From: an uncultured Oscillospiraceae bacterium
GTDB taxonomy: Bacteria; Bacillota; Clostridia; Oscillospirales; Oscillospiraceae
Reading direction: 5' to 3'
DNA: 64,000 nucleotides
Assembly (NCBI GenBank): GCA_910578735.1
Contig: CAJTSQ010000006.1
Span: 34,067 to 98,066, forward strand
Numbering within the stretch: position 1 is the stretch's first letter; the number at the start of each line of letters is the position of its first letter. Shown here one piece after another: positions 36,408 through 45,341 of this stretch. The notes below the pieces were generated by a model. The model had not been told where the DNA came from. It searched no databases and worked only from the letters and a program-made list of their open reading frames with translations. The position numbers and the translations under genes are program-made.

Positions 36408-38945
36408 CTATACTCCGGCAAGCTGTGCGCAGATCGCGTCATATGCGTCCATCAGCGCCGGGTGATTTGCCCGGATAAAGTCCCCATCCCCCCGTTTCCC
36501 GGCCAGCTCCAGTTCCTTGGCCTGGGCGGAGAGAGCCTCCGCGCCGATGGTCAGGGATGTGCTTTTGAGGGCGTGGACCTTGATCGCGTAGTCTGTCCAG
36601 TTGCCGGCCTCATACAGAGCAATGATTTCCGCTTTTTTCCCTGCGCTCCCGCCATGGAACATCCGCAGCATTTTCCGGAAAAAGCTCCCGTCCCCGCCGC
36701 AGTAATTCAGTCCCAGCTCCACATTGATGCCGGCCTGGGCCAGCCGGTCATAGAGGAGCGCCGTCTCGTCCGCAGGCGCCTGCTCTGAACCAACCGCCGC
36801 CGGCTCCGGGGCGCCGGCAGGCGTCTCCGGTTTTTCCTCCGCTGGAGCGGCCGGCGGGGCGTCCTCGGACATGCTCTCCGATCCCTCGCCGTACTGGACA
36901 CAGCGGTTGGGAAGCACCCTGCGCAGCACCCGCTCCAGAACCGTGCGTTCAATGGGCTTGGGGACAAACTCCGTAAAGCCCTCGCTGCGGAACATCTCCC
37001 GGGCGCCGCTGACGGTATTCGCGGTCAGCGCAATGATGGGCAGGTCCTGATAGGCGCCGTCCTGAAGCTCACGGATCCTTTTCAGGGTCTGCACGCCGTC
37101 AAAGCCCGGCATCATGTGATCCAGGAAGATCACGTCATAGGAGACGCTGCCGCACCGGGCCACAGCCTCCTTTCCGCTCAGGCAGGTGTCCACCTCGATG
37201 CCATAGCTCCCCAGCACCCCTCTGGCCACCACCAGGTTCATCTCCTCGTCGTCCACGGCCAGCGCCCGCACGCCCGGGCAGGTGAAGGGCTTCCGGCCGG
37301 CGGCCTGGGCCTCGGCGAAGCCCCGGGCATCCAGGTCTCCGTTCAGCAGGTTGGCCACGGAGAGGGCGGAGAAGGGCTTGTGCATAATATGCAGCCTGCT
37401 TCCGCTGTCCAGGACGAAATCCTTCTCGGCAATGACCACCACCCGGAGCGAGGCGGCCATCTCCTCATAATAGGCCCGGTCCTCCTCATATTCCGACTGG
37501 GCAATGAACACATGGGTCAGGCTGTAATTGCGCCGCAGCTTGAGCAGCCCCTCAAAATTGTGGGTCTGAAACCCGTGGATGCCGAGGCCCTCCAGCAGAT
37601 TCCGGATCAGGCCGTCGTAATATCCCCGGACCTCGTCGCAGCTGTACCGCTCCGGCTTGAAATAGCAGGCGATGCACAACTGATCCGCGTGGTTGAGCAC
37701 AATGCAGGGCTGGCTGTCCACCACGCCCTGGGGGATGACGATATGGGCGTGCAGGCCCTGCTGCCCCTTGCTCTCAAAGTGGATAAAGCCGCCCATGGCG
37801 TTCAAAAGCCCCCGGGCGATGGGGAGCCCCAGGCCAAGGCCGCCCACCAGGCGGCTGCTGCCGGAGTCCGCCTGGTAAAAGTCGTCATACATCTGCAGCA
37901 TCTGAGAATCCGTCATCCCGATGCCCGTGTCGTGGATGTCGATTATCAAATTGATGCCGTAGCTCTCCTGGCGGTATCCAATGCGGACGTTGACGCCGCC
38001 CTCCTCCGTAAATTTGATGGAGTTCTCAACCAGAATTTTGAGTACATGGGAGATCTTCTCCGCATCCCCAACCAGGACCGCCGGCATCCTCGGGTCAATA
38101 TCAAACACGACCTCCAAGTGCTGCCGGTTGCTCTGCAGGGCGGTGTTTGTAATCACGTCATTCACCACCGAGGTGATCATATACGCCTCCTTCGCGGAGG
38201 TCAGGGTGCCCTCCACGATCTCCGTATAGTCCAGCATCTTGCTGATCTGGCTGGACAGGCGCTTTCCGGCCAGCTTAATGGAATTCATATCCTCCCGAAT
38301 ATCCGGGGTGAGCTCCTTCCCCAGCGCCACCTCGCTGATTCCAATGACCATGTTGATGGGGGTGCGGAGCTCATGGGACACGTTGGACAAAAAAACGGCG
38401 TTTTGCTTTCCCGAGGCCTCCAGCTCGGCAAATACCCGGTCGTACCATTTCCGCTGGATGCTGCGCTGCTTGATCCAGTATCCCGCCAACGCCGCCCCGC
38501 CAAGGGTCACAACGGCCCCCAGCTCCAGGCGGAAGCCCTCCTGTAACCCCATATGAAGGGAAACTGTATGGAGAATCAGAGCGTGGTACAACAGCGTCAG
38601 GGCGTAGAGCGCCGCAAGGACATACAGGACCCACTTTTTATTCAGCATGAACAGGGCAAGAATCAGAATGCAGGCCACGGCGGGGACGTCATAGAGGCTG
38701 GATTCATGCACACCGAAGAAAAAAAACTCCAGCAGCATCAATCCGGCGCAGAAGTTTTCATAAAATCGATCCGAGCCGATCTTCGCAATATGGAAAAGCC
38801 ATACGCTGAAGCAGCCTGCCGCCATCAGGGGAATGGTCCAAAACTCCCAGGCCATGACCATGGTAATCAGGCCCAGCATTGCGCTGAACACCGTGGTGAT
38901 GCCCGCCAGCAGCAGGTGCCGGCTTGTCTGCTCCCCCGCCCTCAT
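36408..38945 (-). CDS. Hybrid histidine kinase with pseudo-receiver, receiver and HPt domains
   Basis: This 845-residue protein has an N-terminal membrane region (about residues 10-155), a kinase core with His191 in SHELRTP, and G-box GGLGLGLP. A receiver-shaped segment at about 413-535 has no clear phosphorylatable Asp. A true receiver follows (Asp609 in FLDHMMPGFDG). After an Ala/Pro/Glu-rich linker comes a C-terminal HPt domain with His791 in KVHALKS. It can therefore run a full internal His-Asp-His relay. Its ATG overlaps the stop of the lone receiver gene as ATGA, so the HPt probably feeds that receiver. Confidence 0.92.
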   Translation of the reverse strand: MRAGEQTSRHLLLAGITTVFSAMLGLITMVMAWEFWTIPLMAAGCFSVWLFHIAKIGSDRFYENFCAGLMLLEFFFFGVHESSLYDVPAVACILILALFMLNKKWVLYVLAALYALTLLYHALILHTVSLHMGLQEGFRLELGAVVTLGGAALAGYWIKQRSIQRKWYDRVFAELEASGKQNAVFLSNVSHELRTPINMVIGISEVALGKELTPDIREDMNSIKLAGKRLSSQISKMLDYTEIVEGTLTSAKEAYMITSVVNDVITNTALQSNRQHLEVVFDIDPRMPAVLVGDAEKISHVLKILVENSIKFTEEGGVNVRIGYRQESYGINLIIDIHDTGIGMTDSQMLQMYDDFYQADSGSSRLVGGLGLGLPIARGLLNAMGGFIHFESKGQQGLHAHIVIPQGVVDSQPCIVLNHADQLCIACYFKPERYSCDEVRGYYDGLIRNLLEGLGIHGFQTHNFEGLLKLRRNYSLTHVFIAQSEYEEDRAYYEEMAASLRVVVIAEKDFVLDSGSRLHIMHKPFSALSVANLLNGDLDARGFAEAQAAGRKPFTCPGVRALAVDDEEMNLVVARGVLGSYGIEVDTCLSGKEAVARCGSVSYDVIFLDHMMPGFDGVQTLKRIRELQDGAYQDLPIIALTANTVSGAREMFRSEGFTEFVPKPIERTVLERVLRRVLPNRCVQYGEGSESMSEDAPPAAPAEEKPETPAGAPEPAAVGSEQAPADETALLYDRLAQAGINVELGLNYCGGDGSFFRKMLRMFHGGSAGKKAEIIALYEAGNWTDYAIKVHALKSTSLTIGAEALSAQAKELELAGKRGDGDFIRANHPALMDAYDAICAQLAGV

Positions 38946-39313
38946 TTTTTCTCAAACTCCTGGGCCACCCGCTTCAGCAGCTCCTGGGGCAGGTAGGGCT
39001 TTTTCAGGTAATCCACCGCGCCCAGCAGCAGCGCGCCCACCACGTCCTCCACCTCGCCCGACGCCGTCAGGAAGATCACGGGGATGTCCGCAGCGAACTC
39101 CTTCATGCGCTTAAAGGTCTCGATTCCGTTCATCAGCGGCATATCAATATCCAAAAGGACCAGGTCTATTTTCTGGCTTTTTAAAATGCTCAGTGCCCGC
39201 ACTCCTGATTCCGCCAGCACCACTTCATATTCTTCCTCCAGAATGATCTGTGTCCGGGCCAGATTCATGCTGTCGTCATCCACCACTAAAATGTGTTTCT
39301 TCATATTTCGCAT
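38942..39313 (-). CDS. Single-domain response regulator (receiver only)
   Basis: This 123-residue CheY-like receiver has the acidic pair VVDDD, the phosphorylated Asp in LLDIDMPLMNG, the conserved Thr in FLTAS and the Lys in LKKPY. There is no output domain. It is first in the operon with the two hybrid kinases and is the likely end or hub of their phosphorelay. The ATG at 39313 has GGAGG nine bases upstream; ATG 39304 is possible. Confidence 0.9.
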   Translation of the reverse strand: MRNMKKHILVVDDDSMNLARTQIILEEEYEVVLAESGVRALSILKSQKIDLVLLDIDMPLMNGIETFKRMKEFAADIPVIFLTASGEVEDVVGALLLGAVDYLKKPYLPQELLKRVAQEFEKK

Positions 39314-39364
39314 ACCAGATTGCCTCCCGTTCTGTAATCAAGTCTTTCGCAGCCTGTGTACCCT

Positions 39365-39393
39365 ATTCTATAGGAAGCTCCCGGGAAAATCAA
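39365..39393 (-). promoter_or_regulatory. Promoter of the phosphorelay operon
   Basis: On the minus strand TTGATT (39388-39393) and TAGAAT (39365-39370) are separated by 17 bases, about 50 bases before the receiver gene. Confidence 0.6.
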
Positions 39394-39447
39394 GCATGAT
39401 TCAAAAGCCTTGTTCTCCATGAGACGCGCCCCTCTGAAGTGACGCTA

Positions 39448-39477
39448 TTGCCAGCATAGGCAGTCGTGTGGTATAAT
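39448..39477 (+). promoter_or_regulatory. Promoter of the binding-protein/chemoreceptor-like genes
   Basis: TTGCCA (39448-39453) and a perfect TATAAT (39472-39477) are 18 bases apart and lead into the lipoprotein gene with AACTGGAGGGG upstream of its ATG. Confidence 0.7.
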
Positions 39478-39508
39478 GTTCCGGAATCAACTGGAGGGGT
39501 GATTTCAG

Positions 39509-40744
39509 ATGAAGAAAAAATGTTTCCTTTTGCTGTGGGTTTTTCTGCTGCCGGGCCTGCTGACGGCCTGCGGCGGACAGGAAGCCCCTCCCCCTGAGCA
39601 GGAGACGGGCACAGGGACCGTTGCACTGACTGTGTGGGGCGCGGAGGAAGACGAGGGGCTGCTTCAGGAGCTTTTCGCCTCATTCCAGTCCCATTATGCC
39701 GGTCAGGCCAACATTCAGATTACCTTTCAGCCTCAGAGCGAATCCAACTGCAAGGACGTGCTGCTGGGCGACTTGGAGGGCGGGGCGGACGTGTTTGCCT
39801 TTGCCGACGATCAGGTCGCCGCGCTGGCCGCCGCCGGGGGGCTGGACCCCATTGAGGACAGTACCACAATCCGAAACACCAGTCTCTCCGCCGCAGTGGA
39901 GGCGGCCAGCGTGGGAGGCACGCTCTACGCCTACCCGCTGACTGCGGACAACGGATATTTTCTATACTATAATAAAGCGTATTTTTCTGATGAGGACGTG
40001 CAAAGCCTGGAACGGATGCTGGAGCTGGCCGCTCAGGCCGGACGGCGGGTGGCGATGGACTGGTCCTCCGCATGGTATGTCTACTCCTTTTTCGGAAACA
40101 CCGGCCTGACTATCGGCCTAAATGCGGACGGCCTGACCAATTATTGCACCTGGAACAGTGCAGAAGGGCCCATACGCGGCGTGGACGTGGCCGAGTCCAT
40201 GCTGGCCATCGCAGCCAGCCCGGGCTTCGCCAGTATGACGGACCAGGAATTCCTGGCCGGTGTGCAGAACGGCTCTGTGATTGCCGGGGTGAGCGGCGTG
40301 TGGAACGCTGTCGCCATTCAGGAGGCTTGGGGAGAGGATGCCGGAGCGGCCAAGCTGCCCACTTATAGCTGCGCGGGGGAACAGGTGCAGATGGCCTCCT
40401 TCTCCGGGTGCAAGCTGATTGGGGTAAACGCCTATTCCAGGCATCCGGAGTGGGCGGCGCGGCTGGCGGAGTGGATTACCAGCGAGGAGAGCCAGCGCCT
40501 GCGTTTTGAGCGGCGGGGACAGGGTCCGGCCAATATCAACGCAGCGAATTCCCCGCAGGTCCAGGCCTCGCCGGCGATCGCGGCCCTGCTGGCCCAGTCG
40601 GAGTTTTCTCAGCTCCAGCGGGTGGGCGGGAAGTTCTGGGACCCGGTATCCGAATTTGCCTTAAATATGGCGGCGGGCAACCCCGCCGGCACCTCGCTTC
40701 AGGCCCAGCTGGACCGACTTTCGGAGGGTGTTACCGCACGGTAG
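39509..40744 (+). CDS. Extracellular solute-binding lipoprotein (MalE-type), without ABC partners
   Basis: This 411-residue protein has a lipoprotein signal (Lys-rich start, hydrophobic core, LTAC lipobox with Cys21) followed by a family-1 solute-binding fold: VALTVWGAEEDEGLLQEL, then YAYPLTADNGYFLYYNK and a C-terminal WAARLAEWITSEESQ. Such proteins bind sugars or oligosaccharides for ABC importers, but no permease or ATPase is adjacent. The next gene is a chemoreceptor-like protein and the divergent operon a phosphorelay, so a sensory role is plausible. Confidence 0.85.
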   Translation: MKKKCFLLLWVFLLPGLLTACGGQEAPPPEQETGTGTVALTVWGAEEDEGLLQELFASFQSHYAGQANIQITFQPQSESNCKDVLLGDLEGGADVFAFADDQVAALAAAGGLDPIEDSTTIRNTSLSAAVEAASVGGTLYAYPLTADNGYFLYYNKAYFSDEDVQSLERMLELAAQAGRRVAMDWSSAWYVYSFFGNTGLTIGLNADGLTNYCTWNSAEGPIRGVDVAESMLAIAASPGFASMTDQEFLAGVQNGSVIAGVSGVWNAVAIQEAWGEDAGAAKLPTYSCAGEQVQMASFSGCKLIGVNAYSRHPEWAARLAEWITSEESQRLRFERRGQGPANINAANSPQVQASPAIAALLAQSEFSQLQRVGGKFWDPVSEFALNMAAGNPAGTSLQAQLDRLSEGVTAR

Positions 40745-40778
40745 GCGGCGGCTAAAATGACATTGGGGAGGAAATCGT

Positions 40779-42365
40779 ATGAGAGGCAAACTGACATTGC
40801 AGCAGCGTTTGATTCTGCCAATCGTTCTGTTGGGACTGGTGGCATTTCTATCCAATATATTGGCGGTTTTCAGCATCAACAATGTTCATTCCAACGCCGG
40901 GACCATTGTGGATCAGTATATGGTCAGTGAAGAAAAGCTGGAGGAGATCAGGCGCTCCATGATGGACATCCACCTGCTGGCCCTGTCCCATATTGTCGCC
41001 GCGGATCATGCCACCATGATTCAGCTTGTCCAGGAGATCAAAGCGGAAGAGGCCGTCCTGGACGAAATGCTGGCCGGTTATGAGCGCTTTGTCGCGGAGG
41101 AGGATACCCAGCTCTACCAGTCCCTCCGCCAGAACTACGACGCCTTTCGGCACGCCCTGGTCGCTCTGGTGAGCGCAAGCGCCGACAGCAAAACTCAGGA
41201 GGCCTACGCCACAGCCAACGGGGATGTGGCCCGCTGGAGCGGGGCCGCCGACCAGGATGTCGCCGCTCTCTACGCCGCAGTCAGCCAACGGGCTGAGGCC
41301 GCCCGGGACCGGCTGTTCTTCGTCTACATAAGCTCGCTGGTTATCAGCGCGGCCGCGCTGACTGCCGGCATCCTTCTGGTGGCCGCGGCCTTCCGGATCA
41401 TCCGGAGACATGTGATCTCTCCCATCCATGACGCGATGGACACCCTTCAGAACAGCTCTGAGCGCATCAGCGGTGTGGTCAGCGATGTGCGCCAGCGGAC
41501 GCAGACCTCCAGCGGCAGCGCCCAAGACCTGTCCGGCCTGGCCGAACAGCTCTCCGCCGCGCTGGAGGAAATCGCCGCCAACACCTCCGCCATCAGCAAC
41601 AGCGCCTCGGGCACCCAGTCAGACGCCCGGGATATGGCAGAGGAGTGTTCCGCCATTACCGCCTATTCTGTTCAGATGCGGAGCAGGGCGGAGGAGATGG
41701 AGCGCTCCGCCCAGCGTGAAATGGAGGAGGTGCGGGAGAAAACGGCGGAAATCATGTCCCTTTTGGACCAGGCCATTGAAAAAAGTCAGAATGTCAGCCA
41801 GATCAGCGTTCTTACCAAGGCGATTCTTAACATCTCCTCCTCCACAAATCTGATTGCCATCAACGCCTCGATCGAGGCCGCTCGGGCGGGATCGGCAGGG
41901 GCCGGATTTTCCATTGTGGCGCAGGAGATCCGTCAGCTGGCCGACTCTTGCGCAGAGACGGCCACCAGTATTCAGCAGGTCAACGGAGTGGTCACAGGGG
42001 CGGTGGATTACCTCTCAGAGAGCGCCCAGGAGCTGGCCGGTTACCTGAGTCAGGCCATCATGACGCAGCTGGAGCGGTCTGTACGGGCCGGGCAGCAGTA
42101 CCGGGAAGATTCCGACTATGTGGGACACGCCATGGAGGCCTTCAACGACAGGACCGCCAGGCTGAAAGCCTCGATGGACGATATTGCCGGATCTATCTCC
42201 AGCATCTCCGGCGCGATTGACGGCGCGGTCTCTGACGTTACCGGCGTGGCCGGCAGCACCCGGACCCTGGTGGAGGATATGGCCGGCATCACCGCCGGCA
42301 TGGGAACCAATCAGGAAATCGTAGGGGAGCTGCAAAAGCAAATGGATGTGTTCTCCAACCTGTGA
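40779..42365 (+). CDS. Methyl-accepting chemotaxis-like transducer
   Basis: This 528-residue protein has a membrane helix at about 11-33, an external helical domain resembling 4HB sensors (about 35-178), a second helix (about 180-207) and a HAMP-like start. A long cytosolic coiled coil follows with the MCP tip region near residues 361-390 (INASIEAARAGSAGAGF, QEIRQLAD). The tip departs from the usual EAARAGE-GRGFAVVA, and no cheA or cheW is near. It follows the binding lipoprotein by 34 bases and is probably its partner. It may signal to the divergent kinases rather than to flagella; that is inference. Confidence 0.85.
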   Translation: MRGKLTLQQRLILPIVLLGLVAFLSNILAVFSINNVHSNAGTIVDQYMVSEEKLEEIRRSMMDIHLLALSHIVAADHATMIQLVQEIKAEEAVLDEMLAGYERFVAEEDTQLYQSLRQNYDAFRHALVALVSASADSKTQEAYATANGDVARWSGAADQDVAALYAAVSQRAEAARDRLFFVYISSLVISAAALTAGILLVAAAFRIIRRHVISPIHDAMDTLQNSSERISGVVSDVRQRTQTSSGSAQDLSGLAEQLSAALEEIAANTSAISNSASGTQSDARDMAEECSAITAYSVQMRSRAEEMERSAQREMEEVREKTAEIMSLLDQAIEKSQNVSQISVLTKAILNISSSTNLIAINASIEAARAGSAGAGFSIVAQEIRQLADSCAETATSIQQVNGVVTGAVDYLSESAQELAGYLSQAIMTQLERSVRAGQQYREDSDYVGHAMEAFNDRTARLKASMDDIAGSISSISGAIDGAVSDVTGVAGSTRTLVEDMAGITAGMGTNQEIVGELQKQMDVFSNL

Positions 42366-42385
42366 ACGAAAGGTCCCGCAGGCCC

Positions 42386-42431
42386 AAAAGCGCCCCCGAC
42401 CGGTTCAAATACCGGTCAGGGGCGCTTTTTT
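42386..42431 (+). terminator. Strong bidirectional terminator
   Basis: AAAAGCGCCCC and GACCGGT pair with ACCGGTC and GGGGCGCTTTT around a short TCAAAT loop, followed by TTT. It ends both the transducer gene and the convergent ROK gene. Confidence 0.93.
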
Positions 42432-42442
42432 TAATCTGTTAT

Positions 42443-43582
42443 TTATATATGATCCAAAAACTCCGCGACAAAATGCAGCGCCACCCCCAGGGGAACCATA
42501 TGTTTCCGGAGAATGCTTAGATGCAGATAATCCGCGGTTGGCTCAAAGGGATTGATGGCGGCGGTGTACTCCTTCAGCAGGGGGAAGTAGGGGGTAATAT
42601 ACTCCGTCAAAAAGCCGCCCAGCACCACATCACAGTCCAGCGCCATGCGGATATTATTGATGCCAATGGCCAGGTGACGCAAAAAATCATGCCATAAGAT
42701 CTCATAGTCGATCTCGTGGCGCTCCACCCCGGCAAAAAATTCCTCCAGCGTAATGCCCAGGTCGTCGCTGATCCGGCTGGCGGAGCAGTAGGCCTCCAGG
42801 CAGCCCTGACGGCCGCACTTGCAGGGCAGACCGCCGATCTCCACGCACATATGCCCAAACTCTCCGCTGCGCCGGTTGTCCCCTGCATAGGGCATACCGT
42901 GGAACAGCACAGACCCGCCCACGCCATTTTCCAGGGACAGGTAGACCATGCTCTGCTTGTCCCTGCGCTCAAACCACTCGGCATACCCGCCGCTGGTTGC
43001 GTCATTCTCTACATAGGTGGGGTAGGGGATACCCCGGATCAGCCCGTCCAGAGAGACGTCACGCAGGCGCAGGGTGGGGGCCGAGGAGATGCGGGAGCCG
43101 TCCGGCGTGATAATCCCGGGCAGCGCTACACCCACGCCCAGCAGGCGCTCCCTGTCAATTCGGCGGTCGTCCAGCACCCGCTCCAGCATCTGGGCCAAAA
43201 AGGGCCCCAATTCTAAAAAGTCCGCGTCCGGCCCGATCACCGTCTTCTGGTAGGCCAGCTCCTGCAGGCACAGGTCCACCACCGCCATGCGCAGCCGGTT
43301 TTCTGTGATGGATACCCCAACCGCCACCCGGGCGTCGGGCACAATGGACAGGCCGCTGGCCTTGCGCCCCCCGGTGGACTGCTGCTGGCCGGAGTCCCGC
43401 ACCAGGCCGGCAGACATCAGTTCGGACAGATTTTGATACACCGTGGGCAGACTGAGTCCCAGATCCTTGGCCAAGCTCTGCCGGGAACAGAAATCTTTGG
43501 CTTGATAGAGATAGTGATAGATGCTGCTGCGACTCTGCCGACGGCGGTTGGTAACGGCGGCTTCCCGGTCCAAATCCCTCAC
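42443..43582 (-). CDS. ROK-family transcriptional regulator (XylR-like)
   Basis: In this 379-residue protein the N-terminal winged HTH (about residues 20-75: SRQSLAKDLGLSLPTVYQNL) is followed by a ROK sugar-kinase-like domain with the zinc motif CKCGRQGC and NDATSGG. ROK repressors respond to sugars. It is divergent from the sugar operon starting with an FGGY kinase and probably represses it. The frame starts at GTG 43582; TTG 43573 is an alternative and the exact start is uncertain. Confidence 0.88.
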   Translation of the reverse strand: MRDLDREAAVTNRRRQSRSSIYHYLYQAKDFCSRQSLAKDLGLSLPTVYQNLSELMSAGLVRDSGQQQSTGGRKASGLSIVPDARVAVGVSITENRLRMAVVDLCLQELAYQKTVIGPDADFLELGPFLAQMLERVLDDRRIDRERLLGVGVALPGIITPDGSRISSAPTLRLRDVSLDGLIRGIPYPTYVENDATSGGYAEWFERRDKQSMVYLSLENGVGGSVLFHGMPYAGDNRRSGEFGHMCVEIGGLPCKCGRQGCLEAYCSASRISDDLGITLEEFFAGVERHEIDYEILWHDFLRHLAIGINNIRMALDCDVVLGGFLTEYITPYFPLLKEYTAAINPFEPTADYLHLSILRKHMVPLGVALHFVAEFLDHI

Positions 43583-43768
43583 CTTCTCCCGATGTGTTTT
43601 ATGGATTCTATTTTACTCACCAATTTTCAATTCGTCAATGAAATGGCAAAACTTTGCGAGGTAACTTCCGATATATCTTATCATAACAAAACCATCTTTA
43701 TAAAACAAGATTCTATTTGTCGTCATAATCTATAAATTATGCCGTATTTTTCTGTGCATCATCGACAA

Positions 43769-43791
43769 CATTATGCGCTCGTAAGATAATG
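43769..43791. promoter_or_regulatory. Candidate operator upstream of the sugar operon
   Basis: CATTAT (43769-43774) and ATAATG (43786-43791) form an inverted repeat with an 11-base gap, ending 3 bases before the -35 box. It is a candidate site for the ROK regulator. The surrounding intergenic region (43583-43849, 267 bases) is markedly AT-rich and holds no gene. Confidence 0.4.
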
Positions 43792-43794
43792 CTA

Positions 43795-43823
43795 TTGACA
43801 TTCATAAAGCCTATTTATATAAT
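43795..43823 (+). promoter_or_regulatory. Consensus sigma-A promoter of the sugar operon
   Basis: TTGACA (43795-43800), 17 bases, TATAAT (43818-43823) is a perfect consensus, which fits a strong promoter held off by a repressor. Confidence 0.92.
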
Positions 43824-43849
43824 ATGACTTACTAAAAGGAGCGATGCCT

Positions 43850-45328
43850 ATGCTGTACATCGGAATCGATCTGGGCACCTCTGCCGTCAAGCTGCTGCTG
43901 ATGGACGGGGAGGGCGAAATTAAGAATATCGTATCCAAAGAATACCCCCTGGAGTTCCCCCAGCCCGGCTGGAGCCAGCAGAATCCCGAGGACTGGAAAA
44001 AGGCTGTGCTGGAGGGCATTCCGGAGCTGTTGCGCGGCTTCGACGCCAGCCAGGTGGCGGGCATCGGAGCGGGCGGCCAGATGCACGGACTGGTGGTGCT
44101 GGACCGGGACGACAACGTGATCCGGCCCGCCATCCTGTGGAACGACGGCCGCACCGCCAAACAGGTGGACTGCCTGAATCAGGAGATCGGCCAGGAGAAG
44201 CTGTCCGCGTTGACGGCCAACATCGCCTTTGCCGGCTTCACCGCCCCCAAGCTTTTGTGGATGCGGGAGAACGAGCCGGAGCTGTTCGCCAGAATCGCCA
44301 AAATCATGCTCCCCAAGGATTATATCAACTACATTCTCACCGGCGTCCACTGCACCGATTACTCAGATGCCAGCGGGATGCTTCTTCTGGATGTGGAGCA
44401 CAGGTGCTGGTCTAAGGAGATGCTGGACATCTGCGGGATTTCGGAAAGTCAGATGCCCCAGCTCTTTGAGAGCTACGAGACGGTGGGGACGCTGCTCCCT
44501 GAGACTGCCCGGGTGCTGGGCCTGCCCGAAAGCGTAATCGTCTGCGCCGGGGCGGGGGACAATGCCGCCGCCGCCGTGGGCACCGGCACCGTGGGGGAGG
44601 GAGCCTGCAACATCTCTCTGGGCACCTCGGGCACCATCTTCATCTCCAGTGAGAAGTTTGGAGTGGACCCCCACAACGCCCTTCACGCCTTCGCCCATGC
44701 TGACGGGCGCTACCACCTGATGGGCTGTATGCTCTCCGCCGCCAGCTGCAACAAGTGGCTGATGGAGGATATCTTCCAGACCCAGGACTATGCCGGAGAA
44801 CAGGCGGACATCACCCCCGACAAGCTGGGCAGCAACCACGTCTACTTCCTGCCCTACCTCATGGGGGAGCGCTCCCCCATCAACGACACCAGGGCCCGGG
44901 GCACCTTTGTGGGTATGACCATGGACACCACCCGGTCTGACCTGACCCAGGCGGTGCTGGAGGGGGTGGCTTTCGCCATTCGAGACAGCTTCGAGGTGGC
45001 CAAGGCCCTGGGTATCCCCATAGAGCGCAGCAAGCTCTGCGGCGGCGGGGCCAGGAGTCCCCTGTGGCGGACCATCCTGGCCAATGTGCTGAACATCCGG
45101 CTGGATGTTCCCGCGTCGGAACAGGGGCCGGGCATGGGCGGGGCTATGCTGGCCATGGTGGCCTGCGGGCTGTATCCCTCTGTGGCGGAAGCCTGCGCCA
45201 GGCTGGTCCGCACCGCCGAGACAATCTCCCCCGACCCCGGGCTGGCTGCCCGGTATGAGGCCCGCTACCAGCAGTTCAGGCAGATTTACCCCGCTTTGAA
45301 GGGGCTGTTTCCCATTCTGCAACCGTGA
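43850..45328 (+). CDS. xylB: FGGY-family sugar kinase, xylulokinase-like
   Basis: This 492-residue protein begins LYIGIDLGTSAVKLLLMD with the ATPase phosphate loop. It has GGQMHGLVVLD, DASGMLLLD and the catalytic-region GAGDNAAAAVGTG, as in xylulokinases. It phosphorylates a ketose made by the isomerase downstream. ATG 43850 was chosen over ATG 43844 because AAAGGAG is 8 rather than 2 bases away. The exact sugar cannot be fixed from sequence. Confidence 0.88.
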   Translation: MLYIGIDLGTSAVKLLLMDGEGEIKNIVSKEYPLEFPQPGWSQQNPEDWKKAVLEGIPELLRGFDASQVAGIGAGGQMHGLVVLDRDDNVIRPAILWNDGRTAKQVDCLNQEIGQEKLSALTANIAFAGFTAPKLLWMRENEPELFARIAKIMLPKDYINYILTGVHCTDYSDASGMLLLDVEHRCWSKEMLDICGISESQMPQLFESYETVGTLLPETARVLGLPESVIVCAGAGDNAAAAVGTGTVGEGACNISLGTSGTIFISSEKFGVDPHNALHAFAHADGRYHLMGCMLSAASCNKWLMEDIFQTQDYAGEQADITPDKLGSNHVYFLPYLMGERSPINDTRARGTFVGMTMDTTRSDLTQAVLEGVAFAIRDSFEVAKALGIPIERSKLCGGGARSPLWRTILANVLNIRLDVPASEQGPGMGGAMLAMVACGLYPSVAEACARLVRTAETISPDPGLAARYEARYQQFRQIYPALKGLFPILQP

Positions 45329-45341
45329 AGGGGTGGTTTTT

